Source: Umbelopsis ramanniana AG (taxonomy: Eukaryota > Mucoromycota > Umbelopsidomycetes > Umbelopsidales > Umbelopsidaceae). Taken from it: 20,694 nucleotides of DNA. Where the stretch lies: the NCBI RefSeq assembly GCF_025399195.1, contig NW_026252186.1:17158-37851 (forward strand), given 5' to 3'. Under the pieces are notes generated by a model. That model was given only the letters and a program-made list of their open reading frames with translations, made no database searches and was not told the DNA's origin. The position numbers and the translations under genes were made by a program. Shown piece by piece: positions 9,460-19,060 of this stretch. How positions within the stretch are numbered: the stretch's first letter is position 1; every line of letters starts with the position of its first letter.

Positions 9460-11468
9460 TCAGGCAAAAAAGGTGGTATCAATGCCAACACCAAAGTCAT
9501 AGATCACGATCTTTGGGTTGTTAGAGCAGCAAACAATCTTCGTATCGTTGGATTGCAATCGAAACACCCTAGGAGAAAAAATGCGATAAGTTTCATAGGC
9601 AGTCAGTATTCTATTTTTGGGGAGAAGTCCACTTACTTGGATTGAAGGCTATCGCGCAAGGTATGCAAACACTGACCACGTTTCATGCTCCAGATTTTGA
9701 TGGATTCATCATAACTACCGCTTACGATTCGGTCGTTCAAAGTATCAAATTGCACAGTACGTACCAGATTACTATGCCCCGTGAGGGTTTGAGTGCATTC
9801 ACCGGTGGCTACATCCCAGACTTTGATGGTTTGATCGCTGGATCCACTGACAATGATCTTGCCATCAAATTGGACACAGGCAATACCACGACTATGAGAA
9901 TCAAACGTTCGAAGGCAAGCACCTGTTTCCAGGTCCCAAAGTTTGATGGTGCGATCTCCAGAGGCCGACACAATTAAGTTGTCTTTGAACTGGCAGGCAT
10001 TGACAGCTGCCCGATGACCTACAAGGCGTCGTAGTACAGAGCCGCTATGGACACTCCAAACTCGCACAGTTCGATCTTTCGAACAGCTGACAATATGATT
10101 CTCGTCGAATCGCAAGTTCAAAACCGATTCTGTGTGGCCATTCAGGCTTCTAATGAGTTCGCCAGTGTTGATATCCCATTGTTTGATGGTTTTGTCGCTA
10201 CTGCCGCTGATGATGAACCGATGGTCATATTGAAGACACAAAACACTGGCGGTATGTTGCCAAAGTGTACGTATGCAAGCACCGGTTTGCATGTCCCAAA
10301 CCTTGACAGTATGGTCTCTGCTGCCGCTGACAATTTTTTCATCATCAAATTGAATGCAATAAATGCCTGCTGTATGGGCATCTGGACGACTTGGGTTGGA
10401 AGAAATCTCCCGGACTTGAAATTCTCCACTTTTCCATCTTTTCTCCAGTTGATATCGTTGCTGATATAAGTGCCTCCAGTTGATCATGCGAGATCCACTA
10501 ATTGGATGTTGGTGGATTTCATAAATCGTTTCTTCGGGGTCATCTTGTTTATGATTGGTAATTTCCATAAGTTCGCTATCCATTTCCTTGGTAATGAGAT
10601 CATCGTCTACGTTCATCCGAGTTGGCAGTGAAGTAGACGAGCTCATAATTCTGGGAGCAGTAGGGATAACAGACGGGGTTAGGGGGGATGATCTGCGCTG
10701 TCTTAAACGTGTCAATAGTTCTCCTGGCCTTCGTAGTGATCGAAGCCTACTGGTTTGAGGCGCACCAGGCATTGTGGGAACTGCAGATGGATTGTACAAT
10801 GGCGCAGTGGTACGTGCTAATGGGACGGCTGTCAAGGCTCTGGTGCGAGTGGATGTTTCTGGCATACTAATATCATGCATATCTTCTTCGTCTTCTTCTT
10901 CCCTCGAACCTTGAGAGTCAGTCAGGTCCATGATTCCGCCGTCAATATAGCGTTTAATGGCCTCCTGATCAACCCCCCAACCTTCTTGCATATACAGTTT
11001 GCGCCAGAGAAGTTGGTCTTGGCTGAGCTTTCTCCATTGCCGAGATACTGTGCTGACCTGGGCAAGAGTGTTGATGTCGGTGAAGCTGAGAATGAGAAGT
11101 GAAACCTCGTATGGCAATAACTGATTCCATTAACCAAAAAAAAACGGTGGTTAGTGGAAATTACCCGATGGAGAAACAGCCAGAAGAAGTCGAAACATAC
11201 CACAAGTAAATCTCTGTGAAGTAATGGAGTCAGTCGCTCAACTACAGCTAACACCCCCGAGGTTGGGACAGTGAGCAGTATTTGGTAGGCGAATTCTGGA
11301 TGGAAGCGAGGCTGTAAATAGACTGGTCGTAGAGGAGCGGCCCATTGTGAAATGCGACATACCTGCTTTTTGCTCGTGAGTCCAATACTGCATATAGGCT
11401 GGAGCCTCGAAGCCTTGCTCTACGTAGCCTTCGTCGGCCGGATTATCGTCATGGTGTATAATGGTCAT
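9460..11468 (-). CDS. F-box/WD40-repeat protein, SCF ubiquitin-ligase substrate receptor
   Basis: Substrate-binding subunit of an SCF ubiquitin ligase: the F-box binds Skp1 and the WD40 propeller binds phosphorylated targets. Four exons on the minus strand: 11468-11363, 11241-11201, 11120-9637, 9568-9460, giving 579 aa. The F-box spans about residues 44-90 (RDLLVLLPYEVSLLILSF, then VSRQWRKL). A low-complexity linker with Ser/Pro/Arg and acidic patches (SRLRSLRRP, RQRRSSPLTP) follows to about 250. Then comes INWRHLYQQRY, common before the propeller in this class, and about seven WD repeats from about 300 (IVSGSRDHTVKVWD, ISGSSDKTIKQWD, VSASGDRTIKLWD, VSGSSDQTIKVWD, VSGSYDESIKIWS). The last exon completes the propeller with TKIVCCSNNPKIVIYDF. 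Without splicing of the last intron the frame stops right after SLQSK. The family includes Met30/Pof1, beta-TrCP and Cdc4-like proteins; the exact orthologue is not decided. Confidence 0.87.
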
Positions 11469-11614
11469 AAAGAAAAAGTGACCTTTCAAGTGGAAAGGAG
11501 GGGGATTTTGTCATGATGTGACTGTGCGTCGGAAATTGAATCCAGCCAAACTGCGGTAGTTGGTTCTGGAAGAAGGCTTACAAACATTTAGGAGAAAGAT
11601 TATTATATCTTTGA

Positions 11615-11620
11615 TTTATT
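11615..11620 (-). terminator. AMP deaminase poly(A) signal candidate
   Basis: Read on the minus strand this is AATAAA, about 36 bases after the AMP deaminase stop. The 187 bases between this stop and the F-box gene's ATG must hold the end of one gene and the promoter of the next. Confidence 0.5.
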
Positions 11621-11655
11621 TTCAAAAAGATAATTTCGTATCATCTAAATCATGT

Positions 11656-14600
11656 TCAGATAGAGTCATCGTGATGAATGTTGGTCATATCCTGACTGGC
11701 CCGGCGTTGTCTAGCCCTTTGTGCAAGAACGGAAGCTCCAGGAAAGGTATAGTCATGGGGAGGCTCTGATCCTCCAAGACCTTGCCATATTTCAGAGCTC
11801 TTTGGTTCTTCAAGTGTCTCTATTCCAGAATGCTGATGTTCTTTACTGCTTGTAGCTCCTGCATTGTCTCTAGGTTCAATTGCATGGTTATGAATCATAT
11901 CTTGCTGAAGTTTAGTTGGATCGATGAGACTAGAAGCCCCTATCATGGCTGAGTCAGTAAAGCCAGCTGGTCGGGCGGATGACTGTAGAATGAATCCGGC
12001 CGAGGTGTCCACAGTATCGTTGTCTTTCTCGGTGGTTCCAGAATATCGATCCAGCATCGCCAACTCTTCCCTCAACGTCTCATACCGGAAAGCCAATCGA
12101 ATATTCGGCACATTGGTTTTTTGCATGTCGTTGCCTGCCGGTCCTGGCTGATACCATTTTTTGCCGATCCAGTGCTGTTTAATTTTCATTTCCCATCCAC
12201 TTTGAATAACTGAGTTTCTTGCCAACTCACACATGTCGCTGGACGAGAGTTTCCAAATCTATAGGATGAAGTACACCAATTTAGCAAAGCCCTTAGCAAT
12301 CTTTTTTTTTTGTTCGGTTTTTTTTACCTGTGCAGCGACACTGTATTCTTCTATTAAAGGCTCCTTTGTGAAATGGAATTGTAGAGGATCATCCGTCGAT
12401 AAAGAGACGTTCAATCCTCTGCGGAAAAATTCGGGGAATGGATTTCGCTCATACTTCAAGAAGAGGGCGTTATTGGATAATGGTGACATGGCCAGGCCCA
12501 CTTGTTTAAGGTAATACAAGTATTGCAATGCAGGAACTTTTCGTAGCAAGATGCCATGACTGATACCATAGGAGGTCAGGAAAGCTGATGTAAGGTTGTC
12601 GGTAATACCTGCCTCACCAGCATGTGGTCGCAAAACAAAAGTATCTGTTGAGCAAAAGATGAAATCAATGAATTAAAGAATATACATGCAATCCCCATTC
12701 TGTATTATCCACTTACTGAAACCACGAAGTTTTCGCCAATGATTCAAAGAACACATGTTTGCATACATATAATAGAGATAATAAGCGTAAGGAGGGTTCA
12801 GGTTGTTATCCCACTCCTTGGCCAACGGGTATTTGCGATAGATTCTTCTTTCAGGTTTCGATTCGTCGTCCACACTATCAAATCCAACACATCTTTGCAA
12901 AAATATATGGAGATTAGGGTGAGAGCTCGGGTCCTGGGTGACTTCGTAAAGAGGCTGAAATATATCTATAAGAGGGATATTAGCCGGGGTGTCAGTAGCG
13001 AATAAAGCACATGGGCAAAATGTGCTTACTCGTAATCACATCTTCAAAGCAGTTAAGTTGTGAAGACGCTTTGTAGACATCGTACAACCGAGGAATTTGG
13101 ATCAACCATCGAACGTTATACGAAAACAACTTATTTTCAACAACCCACTTGGCCAGGTTGTCCCATTCTCCAATCGATCTGCCATAAATGGAGAGACGGT
13201 ATTCGACCATTTGATACTTGGACGACTCCAGATCAGAAATGATTTCTGTGATTGGGCTGGTTATCTACCGCATACAAATATGCCATGCCTTCATGAAAAT
13301 ATATTACCTTTGGTAAGTTCGGCAAGATATCGGCCAGAAATGTAATTGTCTGTCTTCAGGAAAATTTCACGCAATCTACTCTCTCCAATCTACACCGTTC
13401 GATGTCACTTAGCAAATCGGCTTCATCAAAGGTGGCCAATAGCATAATGTCAGCCATGACTTACAGGATTGTATTTAAGATTGAACTTATCAAAACGATG
13501 GAAAGAATCTTTGTGCGCCTATCATTTTAAAAGCGGTTATTGTGTGGAGGAGCCAAATAAAGCGATGTCATTACAACTACTTACATGCATGTCCAAGGTG
13601 TCAATACTCAGATCATATGCGGTCAGTCCCAAACTCTCAAATACGCCAGACAAAGTAAGCAGTTTTCCATCTCTGTAAATGACAGTATCCTAGAGAGAGT
13701 ATAGATACATCAGCGCCAGACGATGTTAGCAAGTAACCTAGCATTAATGGCCACTTACATCCGATGATTTGCGCATTTTGGATTTGATAAATCGAAGCAA
13801 GTGCTTTTGATTCATGCAGCTGGAATGGTGAACGTGCGTATCGACCTTGCGCACGTTGTAAAAGTCTCTGTGAGGCACTCTCTAAAAAGGCAACGTTAGG
13901 ACCTGCCCTGCTTGGTCAATGGTATTATTTGAAAGTATACCTTTGTTTCAGCCATTTCCTGATACTCGTTGAGTAAGAGATACAGATTCCATTTGCTCTC
14001 TAGATATCGCAGTCGTTTAAACGCAAATGATTTCGCAGGACCATCGCTAATAATGCCCAATACAAAATCCAGGTCGCTGAAATATTCTCGAGGATCTGGA
14101 ACTTTCACAAAAGGCTTATTGTCCTGCATATCTACAGTTATGAAATATTAGTTCCATGTTCTTAAATCGTCGAGCGTGCTTTCCTTCGAGATTTACCTTG
14201 AGAGGTTTTGTACACCTCGTACACTCCGCCACTATTGATTCGAAAGCCGTACTAGATGATGAAACGTTTTAATACTCATAATCCGACCCGCCAATCATAA
14301 ATCGGATACCTACTTCGTGCTTAGAAGGAATGGAACAGTCCTGCTTATGAAAGTCATTTCCCACACTACCAATTGGATCAGCGGCACGTCTGGCTTCTTG
14401 CTGTCGTCGCTTCTCCCATTCTTCTGGGGGCGGAAGTGGCCAGGAAGGTGGAAGTGGTTCTGGATAAATCTTCCAATCATCCTTGTCTTTAGGGTTGTCA
14501 AACATGCGTTGTGCAGAATATTCCATGTATTTATCTCTAAGATCCATGCATTTTTTGAAATTGACGTAGAGCTCTTGCAGATCAGAAGTAATATCACCTT

Positions 14601-15089
14601 CTGATGGGTTATACGGCATAAGTTTAACCATGCGGTAATAGAAAATGATGTACATAGGTTACTGCTTACCCTCGGTTTCAAAATCCTCCACATCCTCCTC
14701 TTTTTCTTCGCCTTTCGCTTCCTCTTCGGCTTTCTTGTTGCCTCTGCCTAGCATGATTTCAGCTCCAGCCAAGTAGGGGTTGGTTGGAGACCCTTGGCGC
14801 GGTATATGGCCAGAAATAGCATTTGCACCCGACCATGAGCGTGTTATAGGGCTTGGCTTTTTACCGACCTTGGAGTCACTTGGTACAAATTGATGGCCGA
14901 AAATTTTGGCGTCTTGCTATAAGGGAACGCGGTTAGTCAGTGTTCGCACGGTACTAGCGGGCTTCTACCTTGGGCAGCAATGCTCACATTTTCAATAGAC
15001 TTCTTATGGTGGTACTTGAAGATTGGCGTAGTATCATATGCTTCCTTTTTGCTATCTTCTGCAGCATTTTGTGACGATTGGTCGGCCAT
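11656..15089 (-). CDS. AMD1: AMP deaminase
   Basis: Converts AMP to IMP and ammonia in the cytosol, balancing adenine and guanine nucleotide pools. Thirteen minus-strand exons: 15089-14988, 14916-14670, 14600-14314, 14251-14197, 14131-13941, 13881-13759, 13689-13585, 13518-13465, 13389-13308, 13245-13030, 12965-12717, 12644-12328, 12258-11656. All phases join, giving 876 aa (yeast Amd1 is 810). The catalytic domain of the adenosine/AMP deaminase fold is complete. The zinc-binding HxH is in [19 protein letters not shown] (His about 310 and 312). HAGEAG (His about 578) and [16 protein letters not shown] (Asp about 655-656) supply the remaining metal and catalytic residues. Other family landmarks are [39 protein letters not shown] and [12 protein letters not shown]. 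The first about 200 residues are a variable, probably regulatory region. The last about 130 residues (from about 746) are a low-complexity tail beyond the usual end, with an RRAS site about 13 residues from the C-terminus. The start is the first ATG of the only open 5' exon. Confidence 0.95.
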
Positions 15090-15248
15090 TTACTTTTGTT
15101 GAGCGTAAAGCAGAAGTAAAAGTGTTTGAGACCAGTGGTCAAAGGGTCAACTCAGCAGTCCCCAGTTTTCACATTTGCATTTCAGCAGTCATGACATCCC
15201 TTGTCATTGCCTCTCACACAACTTCGGCTTGATATTAAAAATACTGTT

Positions 15249-15259
15249 TTTATTTTATT
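15249..15259 (-). terminator. Poly(A) signals of the proximal dioxygenase gene
   Basis: Two overlapping minus-strand AATAAA motifs (RC at 15254-15259 and 15249-15254) lie 30-40 bases after the stop at 15289. The gap to the AMP deaminase start codon is only 199 bases, so this 3' end abuts or overlaps the AMP deaminase promoter. Confidence 0.5.
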
Positions 15260-15288
15260 ATACATGAATGTTTGGTTATACAAGACGT

Positions 15289-16545
15289 TTACAAAAGGAA
15301 GTTGTAGCCTTCAGTGGCGGGTTCCTTGACATATCGTCGAACAGTGGAATCAGCCTTGCTCTTGCTGTTGGGATCGAAGTAGGGCTTTTCAGCTTGAGGA
15401 GTGATTCTCCAGCCGTGTCTGAGACCAACATCAAGATAGTCAAAGACAGCGTTGTGGAAGGTGCTTCGGTTGTCCCAGACAGCGACTGTGTTCTCTTCCC
15501 ACTTGAGACGGACCTGGAAGTCGACACCACCAGCAATGTGAGCATACAGGAAGTTCAAGATAGCTTCAGATTCTCTCTTGCTAACACCAACAATGCTGCG
15601 GGTGAATCCAGGTTGAACGAACAAGCTCTTCCATCCAGTGACAGGATGCGTACGGACAACAGGGTGGACGGTTTCGATAGGAGTGCGACGGACAGTGTGA
15701 CCAGCTCTGAGAGCAGCATTGCTCTGATCCAAACCAGAGTGAACAGCTTCCAATCCTTCAAGGAACTTTTGGAAAGGTGGAGACAATCTATCGTATGCAG
15801 CATAACCAGATGCCCAGAGGGTGTCACCTCCAACAGCTGGGAGAGTATCAAGCTTCAAGAAAGTAAGGCCAGCGGGATTCTAAAAATGTTATGATAGCAA
15901 ATTTGGTCAGTCAACAATACCTGACAGGTCAGTTCAGCTAAACGTAATAAATAACTTACAATCTCATAGGTGACATCAGAATGCCATCCATCTTGGTGGC
16001 TGAAGGTTTTGAAGTGGCTGCGATTAGAACTGTACAAGGAAAGTCGATAAGTACATGATATACGATGGACTGGCGGTGCAACTTGCTTTCAAAACTTACT
16101 TCTCATCAAAGTGGATAACATGAACTTCAGGCATTCCTTCAGGGTGGCCAAAGTTTTGATGAATATGAAGAGGGCCAAAGTGCTTTCCAAATTCGCGACC
16201 CTGGTAAACGTCAATCTCCTGTTTGCGGAAGAAGACAACACCTCGCTCAGCGACCAACAAGGCAAGATCGTTCTTTTGTTGCTCGTTCAATTCGTGCAAT
16301 TGAAGTCCATGGATCTCTGTACCAATATGAGGAGTCAATTCAATGACAGCGGTGGCAGGGTCCAAAAGAGCCTTCTTCGCAGGATCTCCCTTGTGGCCAG
16401 GATCGACGTGTTCGAAAGCTTCATAATCGGGATACTTGGTGGTAGGATAGATAACGTATCTTCCCTTGTGTGCGAGCTCCTTGAGGTTAAGCTTCTTTTC
16501 GAATTGCTCGGTGATGACTTCTACAGATTCTGTGTTTGGTGGCAT
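15289..16545 (-). CDS. TauD/TfdA-family Fe(II)/2-oxoglutarate dioxygenase (copy 1)
   Basis: Three exons (16545-16100, 16029-15960, 15879-15289) give 368 aa. This family couples decarboxylation of 2-oxoglutarate to hydroxylation of a small substrate. Fungal relatives include yeast Jlp1, which releases sulfite from sulfonates such as taurine. The substrate here is not known. The iron triad is visible: HxD in WHSDVTYE (His about 165, Asp about 167) and the distal His in WDNRSTFHN (about 314). A 2-oxoglutarate-binding Arg follows 16 residues later in RHGWRITPQ. Other family landmarks are YEAFEHVDPGHKGDP, ELTPHIGTEIHGLQL, LLVAERGVVFFRKQ, FGPLHIH and VGGDTLWASGY. The start is the ATG at 16545, about 50 bases after a TATA-like box. 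An ORF-style start 39 bases further upstream is not ATG. About 30 extra C-terminal residues are absent from the neighbouring copy. Confidence 0.92.
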
Positions 16546-16597
16546 TGTATGTATAGAGAAAATTTCTTGGAAGTAATGAAGCACGAAGTTGCCAGGT

Positions 16598-16603
16598 TTT
16601 ATA
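16598..16603 (-). promoter_or_regulatory. TATA box of dioxygenase copy 1
   Basis: TATAAA on the minus strand (in GATATAAAACC), 53-58 bases upstream of the ATG at 16545. Position and context fit a core promoter with a short leader. Confidence 0.5.
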
Positions 16604-16743
16604 TCTTTTCACAAGGAAGACGGGTTGTCATAAGGTTCAAACCACGACGAACCATTAAAAATACGAACAGGATTGCGCCACTTAGAATAATATGTAGTCA
16701 AACCGACCCTTTTTCCCCATTCATTTTTTTATCGTGCCAGTCT

Positions 16744-16783
16744 AAGCGGTACAGACTCAAGCGGGGTCGGACTTGCACCGCTC
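16744..16783. repeat. CGG-containing imperfect dyad upstream of dioxygenase copy 1
   Basis: AGCGGTACA and TGCACCGCT form an inverted repeat (8 of 9 positions) around a core that contains further GCGGGG and GTCGGAC. It is about 200 bases upstream of the copy 1 ATG. Paired CGG triplets are typical binding half-sites of fungal Zn2Cys6 factors, but such a role is only an inference. It does not fold as a tRNA. Confidence 0.35.
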
Positions 16784-17519
16784 AAACAATGAGCCAGATA
16801 AGCCAGCACGCCATCGATGGTAAATTTTGCTCGCAATCTGTCACTCCGATTACGCGATTTACCTCTACTTGTGAGCGGAAATTCATTGATCTTTGTATGA
16901 CAACCATGATTATCAATACCACTGGCAGTTATGTTTGTGCTGAAATGGTTCAATGGCCTTCACTTCGTTGGAGGCAGGCTCAATGCACATTTACACCCGT
17001 TCGAAAATAGACAAACTAATTTAATATATCAACTCCGGTTTTCGATTTGTCTCAGCATTACCCCACTCACTTTTTCACCACCACATGAGAAAAGTTAACA
17101 CTTCGAAACCTAGATCGCCTATAATACCTTGGCCTGATGGTGCAATACCTGACTCTAAAGTTTACCAAGAACGTAAGCTGGTACAATGTAGATGAGATCC
17201 ATGTCATGTCAATCATCTCTCTTTCGTCATCATACGCAAGTAGATGCAATACGACTTTTAAGGATCTTATCATTCGTTTTGATGCTGAATGATCATTAAT
17301 GTGTAATATATGTTAGTCAATCCCGGTGAGCACGGTCTTCCTGCCTGTGTGCATGGTATGACTAGGTTGCCGAGAAATGTTGTCAAACTACAAGGGTATT
17401 CTGTCTCACTATATTATAGTCAAAACACGCTTATTTCAGCAGCATTGAGGCACGAGCAGTTTCCTGGAGCAGTATTGGATACAAATTGCGTGCTTGATAA
17501 ACAAGTACGATGTCATTGC

Positions 17520-17525
17520 TTTATT
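17520..17525 (-). terminator. Poly(A) signal of dioxygenase copy 2
   Basis: AATAAA on the minus strand, 74 bases after the stop codon at 17599. Confidence 0.4.
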
Positions 17526-17598
17526 CATAGGTACTACTACAATAACTGGCTAATTAGTTAGCTCCACTACCAGGCGTGAGCTATACATATGCCGGTAT

Positions 17599-19000
17599 TT
17601 ATTCTGACTTCTCAAGGTATGGCTTCTCTGCCTGAGGAGTGACACGCAATCCATGGCGTCGACCAATTGTAAGATAATCAAAGATGGCTGTTGGTGAAGT
17701 GACTTAGAAATGTGGTGGTAGATCGATTTTCTCTCAACCCGAAAAAGGTGTAACTTACCATTGTGGACCGTAACACGGTTATCCCAAACTGCGACGCTGT
17801 TCTTTTGCCACTTGAAACGCACTGTGAAATCGTATCCTCCAGCGACATGATCATACAAGAGTCTGAGGAGGGTATCTGCGTCAAAGAGTACAAATTAGTT
17901 GAATAGTATTATTGCCTGGAAACATTTCATGCAACACATACCAGACTCGCGATGACTCAAACCAACAATACGACGAGTAAAGACAGGGTTCACGTAGAGG
18001 GCCTTTCGCTTGGTAACGGGATGGGTACGGATAATGGGATGGGTATGCTCAACTGGCTCACGTCGAACTGGACCACCAAATCGAGCAGAGGCATCAGCTT
18101 GTTCCTTGGCGCTATGGACAGCCTCCAATCCTTCCAACAATTGTTGAATGGCAGGTGATAGCTTCTCATAAGCAAGGTAACTAGAAGCCCACAAAGTGTC
18201 TCCACCAACGGGTGGAAGGGTATCGATTTTGAGAGTAGTTAAGCCTGGGGGTTGGCGCTCGTAGGAGACATCAGTATGCCACAAATCAGAATTGCTGTGA
18301 TGATTGATGTTAGAAAAGTGCTTTATCAGCCCGTCACATACAATATGATTTCAAGCTACCTTCTTCCAACAATATACTCTTGTCTCTTGGTCTTCTCTCC
18401 ATCCAAGAGCACGACGTGTGCTTCAGGAATATCCTTGGGTTGACCAGATGTAGGATGGATATGACTGGTATAGTGATTAGCTCGTGTGTGTGTGATAGCT
18501 AAAGTGTCCATCTCTTTTTATACTTACAGAGGTCCATAGTAACGGCCAAGTTCAATCTGCTCATGAATGTTAATATCCTGGTCTCTGAAGAAGACAACTC
18601 CACGTTCAGCCACAAGCAACGCCAATTCGTCCTTTTGTTGATCTGTAAGTTTGTTCAACTGTATACCGTGAATCTCGGTACCTATAACATTTGTATATGT
18701 CAATAACAGATACACTCATGCGTGCACTCTCGATTGCATTATTTACGTACCAATATGTGGAGTCAACTCAATTATTTCGCTTGCAGCGCCAAGGAGAGCA
18801 GCCTTCTTAGGATCAGCGTTATGACCACGATCAACGTGCTCAAACTCTTCGATTGGAGGGTATTTGACGTCGTCTTGATAACGAGGGTATTGGGGATCAT
18901 CAATATTGACAATTGGCAGCGAGCTGGCTGGCTTTAGAGGAGCAGACTTGTTAACAATCTTGTCGGTAGTGGCGGTAATTGTATCACTGTTGGCAACCAT
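17599..19000 (-). CDS. TauD/TfdA-family Fe(II)/2-oxoglutarate dioxygenase (copy 2)
   Basis: Six exons (19000-18751, 18681-18528, 18464-18360, 18294-17942, 17875-17759, 17687-17599) join in phase to 355 aa. It is a clear paralogue of copy 1, sharing IEEFEHVDRGHNADP, ELTPHIGTEIHGIQL, LLVAERGVVFFRDQ, GPLHIHPTSG, DTLPPVGGDTLWASSY and TPQAEKPY. The iron ligands are His about 176 and Asp about 178 (LWHTDVSYE) and the distal His about 325 (WDNRVTVHN). The 2-oxoglutarate Arg is about 341 (RHGLRVTPQ). The enzyme should therefore be active. Differences from copy 1: a longer N-terminus rich in Ser/Thr/Ala/Lys, an insertion before the HxD (GEKTKRQEYIVGRR), five introns instead of two, and an earlier C-terminus. 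Only the intron just before the HxD exon (phase 2) is at a comparable place in both. Substrate unknown; sulfonate oxidation is a family-based possibility. Confidence 0.92.
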
Positions 19001-19051
19001 GGTTGATTGATTTTGTTGTTATGTAAAGGTTTTGCGTATTGTTCTCACTTC

Positions 19052-19060
19052 TATATATAT
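19052..19060 (-). promoter_or_regulatory. TATA box of dioxygenase copy 2
   Basis: ATATATATA on the minus strand, 52-60 bases upstream of the ATG at 19000. Spacing matches that of copy 1. Confidence 0.45.

Larger units (their letters stand above)
16546..17518. other. Spacer between the two dioxygenase genes
   Basis: About 1 kb. It holds the promoter of copy 1 near 16.6 kb, a CGG-rich dyad at 16744-16783 and the 3' region of copy 2. Open frames here, such as the right part of a plus-strand frame ending at 17010, lack family features. No tRNA or mobile element was recognised. Confidence 0.5.

Noticed and set aside
9640-10470. Plus-strand open frames opposite the WD40 repeats
   Set aside because: They repeat at WD40 spacing with phrases such as PxFDGxI, which are the reverse-strand shadow of the repeats.
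16620-16800. tRNA-like stretch (GGTTCAAACC and a nearby hairpin)
   Set aside because: The arms around the T-loop-like sequence do not pair, and no acceptor, D or anticodon arms can be formed.
16111-17010. 299-codon plus-strand open frame
   Set aside because: Its first half is antisense to exon 1 of dioxygenase copy 1 and the rest runs through promoter sequence. No domain is visible and it does not start at a convincing site.
9460-19000. Sulfur-metabolism cluster: a Met30-like F-box regulator next to sulfonate dioxygenases
   Set aside because: The F-box protein cannot be assigned to Met30 from sequence alone. AMP deaminase lies between the genes, and no sulfur-gene regulatory motif was found at the dioxygenase promoters.
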